64,000 nt of DNA from Gnetum montanum (GCA_015680685.1 MNCI01016273.1:1013470-1077469); one strand, 5' to 3'. Shown: positions 47,711 through 60,589, counted from the first letter of the stretch. Numbers and translations are program-made. The notes: generated from the sequence alone by a model not told the origin.

Positions 47711-48526
47711 TGATGAGTGGCAAGGTACCCCTACACTCAACCATATGAATATGAGCGTTTTCATGCGCGATTCGGTCGAACTCCAAGGACTAAGTGCTTA
47801 CGTGCCTTATGGAACACTTAAGGTTAATCAGTCACTGTCTTTCCAAGATCACTTGTATTTGTCATGGTTGTATGATTAAGTGAACTTGAGGTATATGATT
47901 TTTATGTCTTTTATCTTTTTATCACCTATGCTAAGAGGGAAAAGGGTGAAGAGACTAAGTAACTAACCTTTGTTAATTAAGCTTTAATTATCCTAGCATC
48001 AGTATTCATTCCCACTTGCTGTTCACACCTTGAACTAATGCAATGCTACTAGGATTACCAAACACTATTTGTTACTGTGATTACCAAGCGTAACGTGCTC
48101 AAAGTGCTCGTACTGAATGCACTTAAGTATGAGAGTTGAGGGTGAGAGAGATTAAGTCCTTAAGAAAGCATTTAAAAATTTAACTATGATTAAAGTCCTA
48201 TGTAGCTTAGTCCATATGCTAAAAGGTTTATCCAAAAGTTCATCTTTATTGTCGTACACAATTGTGTGCTCAGGTACAGAATTGCTCGAATAAAGATCCG
48301 TTCACTTTGGGACTCCTACTGTAGGCACATGGAATTTATTCTAACTCTAGAATGGTGAAATGGCAAGAGCTTGGCTAAGGTCTAGATCTAGATGGAGAAA
48401 CAAGGGAGAGCTGCCTCTTATTTATAGAATTGGTAATGGGCTACGATACCACGTATGTAATATCGTAGCTTCTGACGTGATATCGCGTATGCAATATCAC
48501 GGCCCATGTGATGTCACATCCCATCA
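47711..48526 (-). repeat. 3' LTR of element D
   Basis: 816 bp, from TGATGAGTGGCAAGG to CATCCCATCA. It is followed by taccccc-atgact (sense: a GGGGGTA polypurine tract). It aligns with 56753-57455 up to the shared gatggagaa(a/t)caagggaga. Confidence 0.9.
48418..48505 (-). promoter_or_regulatory. U3 promoter of D: TATA box and GATATC palindromes
   Basis: On the sense strand TATAAATAA (48426-48418) lies below motifs acgatatcacgtatgt... and gatatcgcgtatgcaatatc (48440-48500), two to three eroded copies of the palindrome seen intact in G. The matching part of the right LTR is deleted. Confidence 0.55.
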
Positions 48527-50400
48527 TACCCCCATGACTAAAAAAATCTCATCCTCAAGTTTCTTACAAAATATTGGGCAGGTATGGGATTATTGACTTG
48601 AATGGAACTAATGGTGAATGGTACGATATGTAAACGGATCATCATTACAAAACATGACAAAACTAGTGTTCATGACAACAAGAGTGAACATTATTCACAA
48701 TTGACATCCATCCTTATTTGGTAGCTGAGAGAGAAAGAGAGAGAGAGAGAAGAAGTTTGTTATTGCCAATGCCAAAATTGCACCTTTCATTGTCAATTAA
48801 TAAGCGCACCATCAATCTTGTTCCTTGCATAACTACTTCAGCACCGATGCATTCCAAGTGTTCCCTCCAAATCCAATCCTTTGTTGTATGATTACCATCT
48901 ACACACATAGCACAGTCTTATATTAGCAAGGGTAAATGAATCATAATGCAATTGATACCTTGCTTTGGTGTAAGGTCCATTGGTTGAGTTGTGATATGGC
49001 TGATACGGATTTGGAGATATAATATTGGTGCTCACTCGAGGTGTAGGGGTTTAGAGAAAATTGAAAAAATTGGGCCAAGACCCCCATGACTCAGAGCGAA
49101 CCTTCAGTAGACAGAGAATGGAGAAAAAGAAAAGGAACAAGAAAGATGGAGAAAAAGAAACAATTGTAACGCTGATGAAAGGGATGTCAAGGATGGAAAT
49201 GAACAAAATAAATGGTGATTATAGAAATTTTTAAATGAAAGAAATTAATGGATGCACCAAATAGGAATGTCAGTGGGTCCTCCCCAAAGCAGGCTCATGC
49301 CCTTAATGCCCTGACAATCCCACATTCAAAGACTCTATAGGCTCTAGAAATGTCATTTGGAAAAAAAGTTAAATTCTTAACCACAAGAGTTTACCAAAAA
49401 GAAAAAAATGCATCCACCAAAATATAGACTACTGATACAACTGACAATGAGGTGATAAATGAAGAAAGAAGGATGGAAAGAAGAGAATGGAATGGAATCT
49501 CAAGAACAAGGTGATGTACAACCCCTTGTGTATTAATGGTTAATGTAACTTAGTAGATCTCATTCCAAATCTAGCCTGAAACAAACCACATCTAGTGACT
49601 TTGCATTAATACATTTGGCCCATCCATCCACTTGAAGTAACAAGAATGCCTTCAGCAAAGAGTCACCGCCATTCAATGAAACGAAAGATGAGAAGGTAGG
49701 AAGTGAGAAGGGCCCTAGTTAGAGGGAACATGTTTATTTTAGTTCCATAACTAGTGCTTGTAGCCTAAGTGATTATTTCGTCTAAGGGATGTGCTTTGAA
49801 TTTCCACTTTTCTCTTCTCTTTTTTTTTTACGTGAGAACCACACCATGCAAAGACTTATTATTTTTATTTGCTCAGCTTTTTGATATGTGCCAACATCAG
49901 AATGGTAAGAAAACTCAAGAAGAAAACATCAAAGAACCCAAGAGAATGACCAACACAAATGCATCAAATCCCCTTGAAGTCACATTCTTTTCAATCCTTG
50001 AGTCCTTCTTTAGTTTAAGAAATGTCCATTCACTGATTTGTTGATAGTTTTTATTATTGAGAAAGGGACTGTACAATTCCAGTACAAGAGAGACCATAGC
50101 ATTTTATGGATGTATGGATGAAGTGGACTCATTGTCTGCTATATCAAAATAACCATACCTTATTATCAACATCACCACTTAAAGGTAAAAACCAAACATC
50201 AGCAATTAATGGAATACAGTTCATGCCATCTTCGAAGCACTTATTAAGTGACAAATCAAACAAAGTAATCAAACACACAAAGAAATGAAAAAGTATAAAC
50301 GATTTTGTAAAACAAAAACAAGAAAAGTTAAATAAGTTTGTAAAACAAAAATGTGTAAAAAAGTTGTGTAAAAAAAAACTTAAAAAGAAATTGAGGGCTT
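48527..50400 (-). other. Untranslated region of D downstream of integrase (no ORF3)
   Basis: The sequence matches A just inside the 3' LTR (atgggattattgact), then passes a GA microsatellite, and from about 49250 to 50400 matches the pol-proximal untranslated region of A and B, ending in aaaacaaaaa(t)gtg units. No ORF3 domain can be read. ORFs predicted on the plus strand (49769, 50106) are shadows. Confidence 0.55.
48727..48751. repeat. GA microsatellite
   Basis: gagagagaaagagagagagaga, one interruption. Confidence 0.85.
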
Positions 50401-50533
50401 CGATTGATTAGCATAGGTGGCCATATCCCCCATGGCTGAATTGAAAGGGAGAGATCCAAAATAACGAGCGAGCTCATCCGCTATTAGAGGTGTAATTTGC
50501 ACTGGTGGTTCTTAGTTCATGGAAGGGTTTTGT

Positions 50534-51660
50534 TTATTGCACATTGACTAGTAATATCTTATCAGGGCTTTCAAGCTTGTATATTGTCATGGCTCCCGAG
50601 GGAAAGGTTGTATGAATAATGTAAGATCCTTTCCACAATGTTTGAAATTTTGTGCATTGTGGTACATGTGTGGGGTTCCAATAAAGGACCTTATCTCCTA
50701 GTTGGTATTTAACCTTTTGAATTCTTAAGTCATGACGTTGCTTGTTATGTGCCTTGTGCAACTCGTTTGATGATAGGGCAACCAATCGATTCTCGTCTAG
50801 CATGTTTAGAGTTGCCAATCTTTGTTTTTGTGCTAGATAAAGGTCAAGGTGGAGGTCACATTCCATGGATAGTATACAGAGCTTGGTTTGAATTGGAAGC
50901 TTTAGAAGCTTTTTGTACACTAACTGATAAGGAGAGTAGCCTGTAGGGAGTTTCCAAGTGGAGCAGTATGCCCAGAGAGCATCGTTCAGTTTAGTGCTCC
51001 AATCTTGCCTATATTTGCTAATTATCCTTGTTAATATTCTAGTAATCTCTCTATTAGTGACCTCAAATTGGCCATTATCTTGGGGGTGATAAGGTGTAGT
51101 CAATTTATATTCAACCCCTAAGCGTTGCATCAATTTTTGAAAGGTTTCACCTGTGAAATGCATTTCGTTATTCGAGATAAGTGCACGCAGCACACCAAAC
51201 CTATTTATGACTTGTTGTTGTATAAATCGTGCATCTATAGATGATGTGCAGTCTGTTATAGCAGCTTCTTTAGCACATTTTGTTAGATAGTCAACAACAA
51301 CAATGATATAAGCTTTTCCATTGGACATTGGTGTAATGGGCCCCATAAAGTCTATTTCCCAAATGTCGAAGGATTTTGAAGGTTGAATCCATTATTGTGG
51401 ATCCTCCATTCTAGTAGTAATTCCACCATCACATTGATAGTAGGATTGGAAAAAATGATGGGCATCTCGAAATAGTATTGCCCAATAATATCCTGCAAGC
51501 AGGATCTTGATAGTCGTTTGTCTCCCTTCATAGTGACCCCCACAAGGGCCCTCATGAGCATCCTGGAGAACTCTTAGTTGGTTCACATCGGGCACACACC
51601 ATCGAACCAAACCATCAGGATAGACTTTGTGAAGAAACTATTTCTTCTTCCTAAAGTCCA
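50534..51660 (-). pseudogene. Integrase of element D, core nearly intact
   Basis: An N-terminal zinc-binding segment (about 51610-51400) has DAHEGPCGGHYEGR and ILLAGYYWAILFRDA. The core is one 270-codon open frame (50534-51346). It has IDFMGPITP just before its first Met (first Asp), VVVDYLTKCAKE, ISNNEMHF, YHPQDNGQFEVTNREI (Glu) and a C-terminal YQLGDKVLYWN with LWKGSYII. The second catalytic Asp is Asn (codon 59 of the frame), so it should be inactive even where the frame is open. The LVYKKLLKLPI block corresponds to the Athila GKACHLPVE motif. Confidence 0.85.
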
Positions 51661-51664
51661 ACCC

Positions 51665-52215
51665 CTATGGTGTTTGTTGGGAAAGGAGATAGGTGAGAAT
51701 GCTACTATACCAATTCATTCCCATGGGTTGGTTATTCACTACACTAGCAAAGAGGGATTTGTCAGGAAAATGATTAGATATGGCATATTCATCCTCTTTG
51801 CTATCCCAGTGCAACCGAGATAAGTGATCTACAACTACATTCTTGGTGCCCTTTTGATGTACCATTATTAGGTCAAACTCTTGTAGGATTACCAGCCAAC
51901 GTATAATACGAGGGCTAACCATTGTCTTATTCATGAGGAACCCGATTGCACTATGATTTATATAAATGTAAACTTTGTAGCCTAACACATAGTGCCTAAA
52001 CTTGTCCAATGAAAATACTACAACCATTAATTCTTTTTCTGTAGTTGTGTAGTTTAGTTGTGCATCGACAATACTCTTACTTGCACAGTGAATGTAATAA
52101 GGGCATTTTTTTCCATCCAACTATGTCAGTATAGCTCCTAAGGCATAATTAGATGCATCAATCATTATATGGAATGGTCTAGACTAGTCAGGGGATTGTA
52201 GAGTGGGAGTTTCCA
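51665..52215 (-). pseudogene. RNase H of element D
   Basis: Open from 52120 to 51665, with its start just upstream (HIMIDASNYALGAIL, first Asp). Motifs: YYIHCASKSI, LNYTTTEKELMVVVFSL (Glu), KFRHYVLGYK, YIYINHSAI (third-motif Asp replaced by Asn), WLVILQEFDLIMVHQKGTKN and VVDHLSRL (last Asp). It would degrade the RNA strand during reverse transcription. One key residue is lost. Confidence 0.82.
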
Positions 52216-53278
52216 CAAGCCTTTGTTCTAGAGTTTGGAATGCTCGTTCACATTACCTGGTCCATTCGAATGGTGCATCCTTCTTCATTAATTCTACCAA
52301 TGGTTTGGAAATCTTGGAGAATTTCTCAATGAATCTCTTGTAGTAGCCAGTGTGTCCAAGGAATGATCGAATGTCTTTGATAGTTTCTGGTTGTCGGGTG
52401 ATTCCTTGGATGACCTTAACTTTTTCCGAGTCTACGTCTATTCCTGACTGTGAAATCTTATGCCCCAATACTATGTCCTCTTGAACCATCAAATGGCTTT
52501 TTTTCTAGTTGAGCCTAAGCTTGGTTTCTACACATTACTTTAGCACTTACTTTAATTGGTCTAGGGCTTGATCAAATCTTGTCCCATAAGTGGAGAAGTC
52601 ATCAATAAAGACTTCCACTCCGTTTCCTATATGCTATTGGAATATGCTTAGAACTAAACATTGAAACGTGGTAGAAGCATTGCACAAGCCAAATGGCATT
52701 TGTTTATGTGCAAACATTCCCCAAGGACTAGTGAACATTGTTTTGTCTTGGTCTTTTGGTGCGATCCATATTTGGTTATACCCACTATAACCATCCAAAA
52801 AACTATAATAGCAATGTCCTGCTATAGTGTCTAAGACTTGGTCAACAAATGACAACGAAAAGTGATCCTTAAATGTTGCCATGTTCAGTAGCCTAAAATC
52901 TATACACACCCTCCATTTCCATCCCTTTTTAGGCATGATTACTAGAGGACTAACCCATTCGCTATTAGTAATGGGATATATGAACCCAACCTTAAGAAGT
53001 TGTTCTATCTTTTCTTTTACTAAGTGTTTCAATTTCGGGTTCAATCGTCTCTATGGTTGTTTTCAAGGCTTCATAGAGGGATCCATGTAAATCCTATGTT
53101 GGCATATCTTAAGGTCTATTCTAGTTATCTGAGGGTATGACCAGGCAAAGGCTTTTGACCATTTATTTATCACTTTGAGCAGGCTTTCTTTTTTCTTGGT
53201 AGCAAGTTTTGCATTGATGATCACCAGTTTTTCGTTTTCAAGGGTCATGTATTCTAGACTGGTGGGAAATGGTTTCAA
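52216..53278 (-). pseudogene. Reverse transcriptase of element D
   Basis: Pieces 53278-53063 (LLKVINKWSKAFAWSYPQI, DLKICQHRIY), 53044-52634 (KEKIEQLLKVGFIYPI, SEWVSPLVIMPKKGWKWR, CIDFRLLNMAT, YSFLDGYSGYNQI, MPFGLCNASTTFQ) and 52492-52253 (DIVLGHKISQSGIDVDSEK, FLGHTGYYKRFIEKFS) cover nearly the whole domain. Between the last two, VFIDDFSTYG carries the catalytic Asp pair after a stop. FGLCNA and IDDFS..G are Athila-type. Only a few stops break it. Confidence 0.86.
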
Positions 53279-53664
53279 ATGTAGGGGCTCTTATCTAAAT
53301 CTCTTAGGAATCTCCAACTTCCCCCAATCAATGTTTTCAGGGTTAAGGTTTGGAAGTTGACAACGAACTTGCTCTAGTATGTCTATGCTTCCAATGTAAT
53401 CACTAGTTATTCCCTCAGTTAGTTCCATGCATGTTATCGAATTGCTCTCTTGATCAACCATTAACCACTGGGTGTCTTCTTGTCATGTGGCAGCTACATA
53501 CAAGCACCTTTCATGTTAATTTCTTGTTCACACTGATTGCATGCAGGCAGTGCTAAACTTTGCATAACCCATGATTTCTGCATGCAATAGCACCCTATGT
53601 CACTGTATGCGATGCATGGAACTTTTTTCTTTTGGATCTTTCTGAAAGTATTTTTCTTGGATAT

Positions 53665-54300
53665 TTACAAGGAAAGATCACAGATCCCTAGGCATGCATC
53701 TATCATACTTAGCCATGTTCTTCCCATTATTATTAGGAAGTCCCCCTTATTGTTAGTTACTTGTATCACTAGGAAATTCACTCGATAAGAGCACCCACAA
53801 ATAGTGGTAACGATGTCCTCCACCAGTCCCAAGAGAATAGTGATGGATTGGTCAGCTAGCTCAAGTAAAATGTTACTCTTCCTAAGTGGAGGCAGGTTCC
53901 AGGCTTTGTACGTCTCCTGTGATATTAGGTTGACTTCGAAACCTAAGTCCAGAAGAGCTTTACAGGGTTCATTCCGAGCAACTTGGAGGTAGATTAGGGG
54001 ATTTCTAGGGTTAAATAATTTCCTAGGAAGGTTTCCCACCTTAATCCATTCAGTAACGGTATGAGTTAACATAACTATGTGCATTAAACTCAATTTTTGG
54101 ATCGAAGCAGGTCCCGAAACTTTATTTGGTATGAAGGTGTTTGGATGTTCAACCACTTGTGATGGCGAGGGCTTAGCTAGATTGTTGGTTCTGAAGAAGG
54201 GTCTTTTCGGTAGAAGATTTTTAGAACCAACTGAAAATTGAGAATTTGAAGCCCTCGTGCTATTGGGTTGTTGCGATTGAGTGGGAAATACCCTTTGCAT
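53665..54300 (-). pseudogene. gag end and retropepsin-type protease of element D
   Basis: A 211-codon open frame. The first half is a Ser/Pro/Gln-rich linker (FPTQSQQPN, KRPFFRTNNLAKPSPS). The second half has NEPCKALLDLGFEVNLIS (active-site loop DLGF instead of D-S/T-G), PPLRKSNILLELADQ, GLVEDIVTTICGCSYRVNF and FLIIMGRTWLSMIDA. A plant Athila-type protease is the clear match. The active-site change may reflect decay or the looser DLG(S/A) form seen in this lineage. Confidence 0.8.
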
Positions 54301-56640
54301 TGTTGGAGCGGTTGGTGGTGGAGCTACTAGTGTAAGAGTTGCGGATGGATTTGGAGGATGGTATGGATGTGGTGTGTCTCTCCTAGGAGAAGGAGTCCTA
54401 TAATATTCCTGAGCTTAGTAGTGACATTGTGAAGTTATGTGACCAATATATTCACTTGGAGAGACCGGCTGTTGCACGTAATAGCCATATGGATCTGGTT
54501 GTCAGTAAGGGGATTGTTGCCTAGGCGGTGGCATCCCCCATGATTGTGGGTATTGCCACTACTAGTGTTGCTTGATAGGTTGTGGTGGAGTTCCACTTGG
54601 ATAATACGTTAAGGGTTGGTGGAACTACCTTGGGGATAAGGTAACCTTCGGGGTGCTTGCCATTTGTTAAGTCTTGGGTTGAGTGCATACACCCCAGACT
54701 CTTGCAGATGTGAGATTATTGGGAAACATCCCTCAGGATGGTCATACTAGCATATTTCACATCCACCGTCATCATCCGTATTGGAATCCATAACCTTATC
54801 AGTGATAGTCATTTTTTCCTTACCCTTTTCACGTGCATGGTCTGAATCTTTCCTCTTTTTCATATCATGGTCACTACTTCGCTTCTTAGACTCCTCTACG
54901 ATTTTTAAAACGGTTTCAAATATACTGTCTAAGGAGTTCCACATTTGATCTACCTTAGCCAACACTTCAATTTTTAACATTTGAAGTAGCAAGGTTTTTC
55001 TATTCACCAACTCCTCAAGTGGTGACTCATCCTCTTCCTCACAGAAACTTACTCCCCTCTTTCGAAGGGAAGGATCATAGTTATACTCTTCCATGCTTTC
55101 TCTTTTTCATAGCTCTTCTTCTTCCTTAGCTACTTGCTCTAAAAATCTATGAACTTCATGGGACCTAAGTTTAGATAATCTCCCTTGGGCATATGTTCCA
55201 AGGGTTGTCTTGGTTTCATGTCTTAGCCCATCTACAAGATGGTGAAGTTGATCCCGTTGTACATAATCATGGCATGGACAATGATGTAACAGTGCATAAT
55301 ATTGGCCCATGGCAGCATCTAAGGGTTCATGATTACCCTGCTTCCATTCTTGGATCTACTTACGCAAGTTGGACACTTTGGAGTACGTTTGATATTTATC
55401 GTTAAATAGTTCCAACATCGTACTCCACCGTCTAATGGATTCCAGTTCTAAGGACTGGTACCAACTTTCTGCTTCTTTTATGAGTATCGTAGGAAAAAAA
55501 ATTTAAATTTTTCTACTTATTTTCAATATTCTGCAAGGCACAGGCATTGTGGAATGCTTGTAAGTGGTTTTTTGGATCAGCATTGTATGCCCCCTCAAAC
55601 CATGGGATATTATTCATGTCTAGTCTCTTGATCCAGCTATCTTTATGGTGCCTTGTAGGTATTCTAATAGCCCCTGTAATGTCTAACATACTCCAGGTTG
55701 CTATTAGGGGCTCTTCATTTTCATTCCTCTCATGAAATCTATGATTTCTATGTGGTTCCCTACTTTCCCTTCTATGCCTTGACTCTCTAGAATGCCCTTG
55801 TCCTCTCTCTCGACTCTCTCAACTCTCTCATCGAGGGTTCTCATTATGCTTACCTTTATTCTCACGGTTGTGCTCTTTGTGACTGTGTCCTGATGTGGAA
55901 GGAGAGGATGAATGATGCGATGAAGGTGAAGAAGAAGGGGAACCATCACCATGACAATGTTTATTACCTTCTCTTCAGTGGCTACAGCCCCAATCGTGAT
56001 GCTGATCAGACTACCTGCCCTTGTCATGTATTTGTGTTCCCTCATTGAACACTTGGTGTTCATGGGGATCAGAAGCAGGGTTGTGAATCATGGAGTGTAG
56101 GTTCTGATACCCCACCTCCTCACCATCATTAGGAGGGGGAACATCATTTCATGGAGAACCTATTAAAATGGGTTTACCACCCTTGATTTTTCTTACGATG
56201 GGTGAACTGTTATGGGGTCCTTTGCCCTTCAACAATGTATGGTAACTCTCTTGCTGCGAGTCCTATTGATGTTGCGCTTTTGTGGGATGGTACTCCCTTG
56301 CATTGTAATCACATGCAATGTACTCAGTGTATAATTGCAACATGCCTATTCACGTAAGGGCATGAAGGAGCATGTTGGGCGCAGCTCTGTTTGGAGGCAA
56401 TACTATGTTACCGTCCAAGTCTCTCCATTGCAGTTTCTTGTCTTGATGGAAGACAAAGATAAAGTTAGGTATATACTCATCGTGGTGAGTATATACCACA
56501 CTGAATTGTTGAGGAATTGGCAGTTCTTGGTTATGTATGTTGTGCCACTGACTATCTCTTGTGTGGTCCCTAGGTGATGAAGTGGTTTTTTGAGAAGAAG
56601 AAGACATTGTTGTCTTGTCTAGTGTGCTATTGACCATTGT
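54300..56640 (-). pseudogene. gag of element D, decayed
   Basis: Minus strand. The N-terminal piece 56637-56350 starts MVNSTLDKTTMSSSSQKT and includes the HDEYIPNFIFVFHQDKKLQW block. The core is spread over 55690-55107: a region with WYQSLELE-like and LFNDKYQTYS-like pieces, then MGQYYALLHHCPCHDYVQ, LHHLVDGLRHE and GTYAQGRLSKL. Next comes a hydrophilic stretch (55094-54747) with RKRGVSFCEEEDES and VDQMWNSLDSIFE, then a Tyr/Pro/Gln-rich tail to about 54310. A CTCTCAACT-like simple repeat sits at 55800-55840. No CCHC knuckle was seen. Confidence 0.75.
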
Positions 56641-56730
56641 TTAATTTTTCTTCTGATTAACCCTAAGGGTTCATTTAAGCTCCCACTGATGTGAATGATA
56701 TCCTATGTTCTACTGAGCACACAAAAAACT

Positions 56731-56752
56731 AAGTCCCCAGCAATGGTGCCAA
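56731..56752 (-). promoter_or_regulatory. Primer-binding site of element D
   Basis: Sense reading TTGGCACCATTGCTGGGGAC followed by TT, directly at the LTR end. It is the clearest Athila-type PBS after G's. Confidence 0.85.
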
Positions 56753-57455
56753 TGATGAGTGGCGAGGTACCCCTATACTCAACCATATGAATACAAGCAT
56801 TTTCACATGTGATCCAGTAGAACTCCAAGGACTAAGTGCTTATGCATCTTATGGAACACTTAAGGTTAATCAGTCGCTATCTTCCCAAGCTCACTTGTAT
56901 TTTTCATGGTTGTATGGTTAACTGAACTTGAGGTATATGATTTTTATGTCTTTTATCTTTTTATCACCTATGTTAAGAGGGCAAACAATGAAGAGACTAA
57001 GTAACTAACCTTTGCTAACTAAGCTTTAATTATCCTAGCATTAGTATTCATTCCCACTTATTGTTCACACCTTGAACTAATGCAACGCTACTAGGATTAC
57101 TAAACACTATTCGTTACTGGGATTACCAAGCGTAACGCACATGCTTGAAGCAGTTGTACTAAATGCACTTAACTATGAGAGTTAAGGGTTGAGAGAGATT
57201 AAGTCCTTAAGAAAGCATTTAAAAATTTAACAATAATTAAAGTACTATTTATCTTAGTCCATATGCTACAAGGTTTATCCAAAATTTTGTCTTTACCGCT
57301 GTACCCAATTGTGTGCTCAGGTACAGAATTGCTTGAATAAAGATCCGTTCACTTTGGGACTTCTATTGTAGGCACATGGAAATTATTCTAACTCTGGAAT
57401 GGTAAAATGGCAAGAGTTTGGCTAAGGTCTAGATCTAGATGGAGAATCAAGGGAG
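56753..57455 (-). repeat. 5' LTR of element D, truncated in U3
   Basis: Starts TGATGAGTGGCGAGG and follows the 3' LTR (47711-48526) to gagaatcaagggaga, then passes abruptly into E's LTR. About 110 bp, including the TATA/GATATC promoter part and the TGATGGG end, are missing. Confidence 0.85.
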
Positions 57456-57894
57456 AAATAGTAGTTCATTAAGCACATAAGTATGACCACTTTGAGCATG
57501 CACATGACACTTGGTAATCCCAACAACACTTAATGTTTGGTAACCTAGCAATGTATACATATTTAAGATGTGAATGGAAAGTGGGACCAAATACTTATGT
57601 TAGGATAGTTACTTATTAAATAGCAATTACATTAGTTAAAGTGGTTCATAAATTAAGTTCAACTTGTTAATTGTAATGAATGATATAAAATAATAAAAAT
57701 CATGTGCCTTAATTACACATAATGATACAACTAAGTTCCACAAGTGTAGTTGGAAAGAAAATGATCATCATGATTAAATTTCATGTCTTGGAACTAGTGT
57801 AGTTTGGATCTTAAGGTCTATAGAATTTGATCAAATTATGCTTGAATGCTTGTGAGTCATATGGTTGGGCTTAGGGGTACCTAGTTGCTCATCA
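57456..57894 (+). repeat. 5' LTR of element E, second part
   Basis: Continues the LTR interrupted at 47710 and ends ctagttgctcatca. Its words are the reverse complement of the family LTR (agtatgaccactttgagcatg, cttggtaatcccaac, atggttgggcttaggggtacc). Confidence 0.78.
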
Positions 57895-57920
57895 TTTGCA
57901 CTATTGCTAGGGACCTTTAG
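57895..57920 (+). promoter_or_regulatory. Primer-binding site of element E
   Basis: tttgcactattgctagggac right after the LTR, a decayed TTGGCACCATTGCTGGGGAC. Confidence 0.75.
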
Positions 57921-58189
57921 TTGTTATGTGTGCCATCTATCACTTAGTAAGAATTATTCAAGATCATTGGAAAAACCCTAAATTCACATCATATATTAAA
58001 ATAACTATAACAATTTTAAGATGCATAATGCATTTCTTGTTTTCTAATACTAGATTTCTTTTTGTCACAAGAGCGATTCTCTATTTGAGTTTAATGGAGT
58101 AAATTACTAGGTACTCCAATAATATAGAGTGATATATGCTCATCTTGATAAGTACGTATCTAATTTCACCTTTGTGCTACAACAAGATG

Positions 58190-60360
58190 AACTACTATGA
58201 GGATGTGGCATGGATGACAACATTGTATTGCAAATTGATCGATCCATTTTGGTGATGCTCCAACAAACTCTTATGTAATTGGACATCCAAGGACTTCATG
58301 TTAAGTATGTTATGCAAGATAGTAACACTAGGGATTATCATCCCATTGATGCGCAATGTTTGAAGGATCAATAGCTAGAATAGTGCTATGATTCTATGAA
58401 GGGAAAGTGGTTTAACAATTTTCCATACTTGATGTATCAAAAGGATGGTCGAGAATCCTTCTCTGGGGGGTTTTCATTCAAGGAGACTTCTCTCTTTGAC
58501 TTTGGTGAAGGAGGTCAAAACTAGAACCTACATTCTATGATTCATAATCTGAGTCCTAGCAAGAATGGATCTAATGAAAATGTGAAATCAAAGAAGAAGA
58601 GTAATGGCAAGGATGCGGGCAAGCAGTAAGATCATGGTCATGCTTGTCAAAGAAGGGGTGGTAGGAATTGATATGATGCTAGTCCTTCTTCCTCTTCACT
58701 TTCATCATCTTTATCTTTTGTATTTGAACTTAATTATTCGGGGTGTGATCATGATGGAGGTAACCGATGGGACTGAGATGATGATAGGAACCATTTAACA
58801 GGTCAAAACTCAAGGTGTGGGCATTCAAGAGAGGCCCATCGCCATGAATGAAGGGGAAGCAAAGGGTATTGTAGGCACTAGAATCATGGCCTTGATGAGC
58901 CTTTGCTTACTACCTAGAGCATGCTAAACATTGTAAAGGCAATAAGAACTCCTACAAGTCATAGTAAGGATAGTTGAATCAAGAGTCTAGACATGAACAA
59001 TATCCCTAGGTTCGAAGGGGGATATAAATCAAACCTAAAAAAACAATCTTCAAGCTTTCCACAATGCTTGTGCTTTGTAAAATATAGAAAATTATTGGCA
59101 AAAAATTAATTTGTTTTCCATTATACTCATTAAAGAAGAAAAGGCTTCATTGGTACTTAGAACTGGAATCCATGAGATGATGGAGTACAATGCTTGAACT
59201 ATTTAATGAAAAATATTAGACATACTCCCAAGTGTCCAACATGAGGAGGTAGATCCAAGGATGGAAACAAGGGACACATGAACACTTGGATGTCACCATG
59301 GGCTAATATTATTCTCTATTACATAGATTTCCTAGCCAGGGTTATTCTCAATAGGAGTACCTTCGCCAGATCATAGATGGGCTTCGATTACAAACAAGAA
59401 GAGCTCTTGGAGTCTATGCCCAAGGGAAATTGTGAGGATTAAGAGCCCATAAAATTTAATAGCTAATCAAGTAAGTGTCAAAAGAAAAAGGAGAGTCGAG
59501 AAGATGCAAAAGTGTAGAAGAATACAACTGTGATCCTTCCATTCACAAGAGGGAGGTTTGATTTTGTGATACTAAGGAGAAATCATCACTTAATGAGGTG
59601 GTGAACTAGAAAGCCTTATTGATTCAAAAATTTGCCTCTAAAATTTTGAATAAGGTAGATCAGTTATGGAACTCTATGGATAGTAGATTTCATGTTGTCC
59701 TAAAAATTATTGAAGAGTCTAAAGAAAAAAGTAGTGATCATGATCGCAGAAGGAAAAAGGAAGCTGAATGTGCCAATCAAAGAAGTAAGGGCAAGATTGT
59801 TGCAATAGAGGAAGTTGCATATATTGAATTAGATGATAATGGTGGATGTGATATCTATCAATATGAACATCCTAAGGGATGTTGTCCCAATGTTTCATAC
59901 TTACAGGAGTCTAAGGTATATTCTCTAAATCCATGACTAGTAAAAAGGAAAACACCCAGAAGATTTCCTTATTCTCAAGGTAATTCTAGGAAGTTCCATT
60001 AGAAACAAATAATATTATCCAAGTGGAAATCCACCATAATCATATGAGTAGTATCAAGAGTGGTAGTAACCATAGTCATGGGCATTTCCATCATCTAGAT
60101 AGCAATACCCTTGCAGATATCTAGATCCATATGGGTATTATGTTCAATAACCCTTGTCTCAACATGATTCTTCCAATCATAGTTTTCCTTTTCAACATCA
60201 CTCTTACCCTTTCAAATATTATTAAACTCATTCTCCACATCTAAGAAGGGATACCACTTTTTAACCTTATCCTCCTCCTATTCCTACATCTATTCCTCCA
60301 CCCTCAACACAACTATTGCTTGTTCCATCTATGCAAAGTAAACTTCTAGCCCAATCGCAA
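58190..60360 (+). pseudogene. gag of element E, decayed
   Basis: Plus strand, several frames. Pieces such as KWFNNFPYLM and FSGGFSFKETSLFDFGEGG lie at 58390-58530. The gag core near 59170-59450 parallels D and B (LFNEKY-like, YSQVSN-like, then a YSQ...LRQIIDGLRLQ part and AQGKL). The open piece 59619-59936 has KILNKVDQLWNSMDSRFHVVL and a basic/acidic stretch, as in D at 55094-54747. The tail (60000-60360) is Tyr/Pro/His/Ser-rich. It is clearly the same gene as in D but more degraded. Confidence 0.65.
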
Positions 60361-60589
60361 TAATGCAATGCTACCAAAGTGATCAATCTACAACCAGTTT
60401 ATCAACCAAGTGGTCTTGACACTAGATCATGGAAAAGAGATTTTGTTTGTCTAATAGTCCATATAAGCCCTCACATATACATGCATTTTGCAACCCTTCT
60501 TCTCTATCTCTCTTTGCATCTAATCCATTCAAGTCCCCTTCAAACCAAATACTTTCCAGAACCCATACTATTATCTGATTGGATCTAGG

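Larger units (their letters stand above)
47711..57455 (-). mobile_element. Athila-like element D, inserted in the 5' LTR of E
   Basis: A minus-strand, 9.7-kb element and the best-preserved Athila-like copy. Sense order: 5' LTR (57455-56753, lacking about 110 bp of U3), PBS, gag, protease, RT, RNase H, integrase, untranslated region, 3' LTR (48526-47711). ORF3 is absent: between integrase and the 3' LTR there is only the untranslated region and about 700 bp with no readable ORF3. The deletion at the right end also removes any target duplication. Confidence 0.85.

Noticed and set aside
55704-56063. 119-residue Arg/Glu-rich ORF in element D
   Set aside because: It is produced by CTCTC-type simple sequence within gag and is not conserved in B or E.
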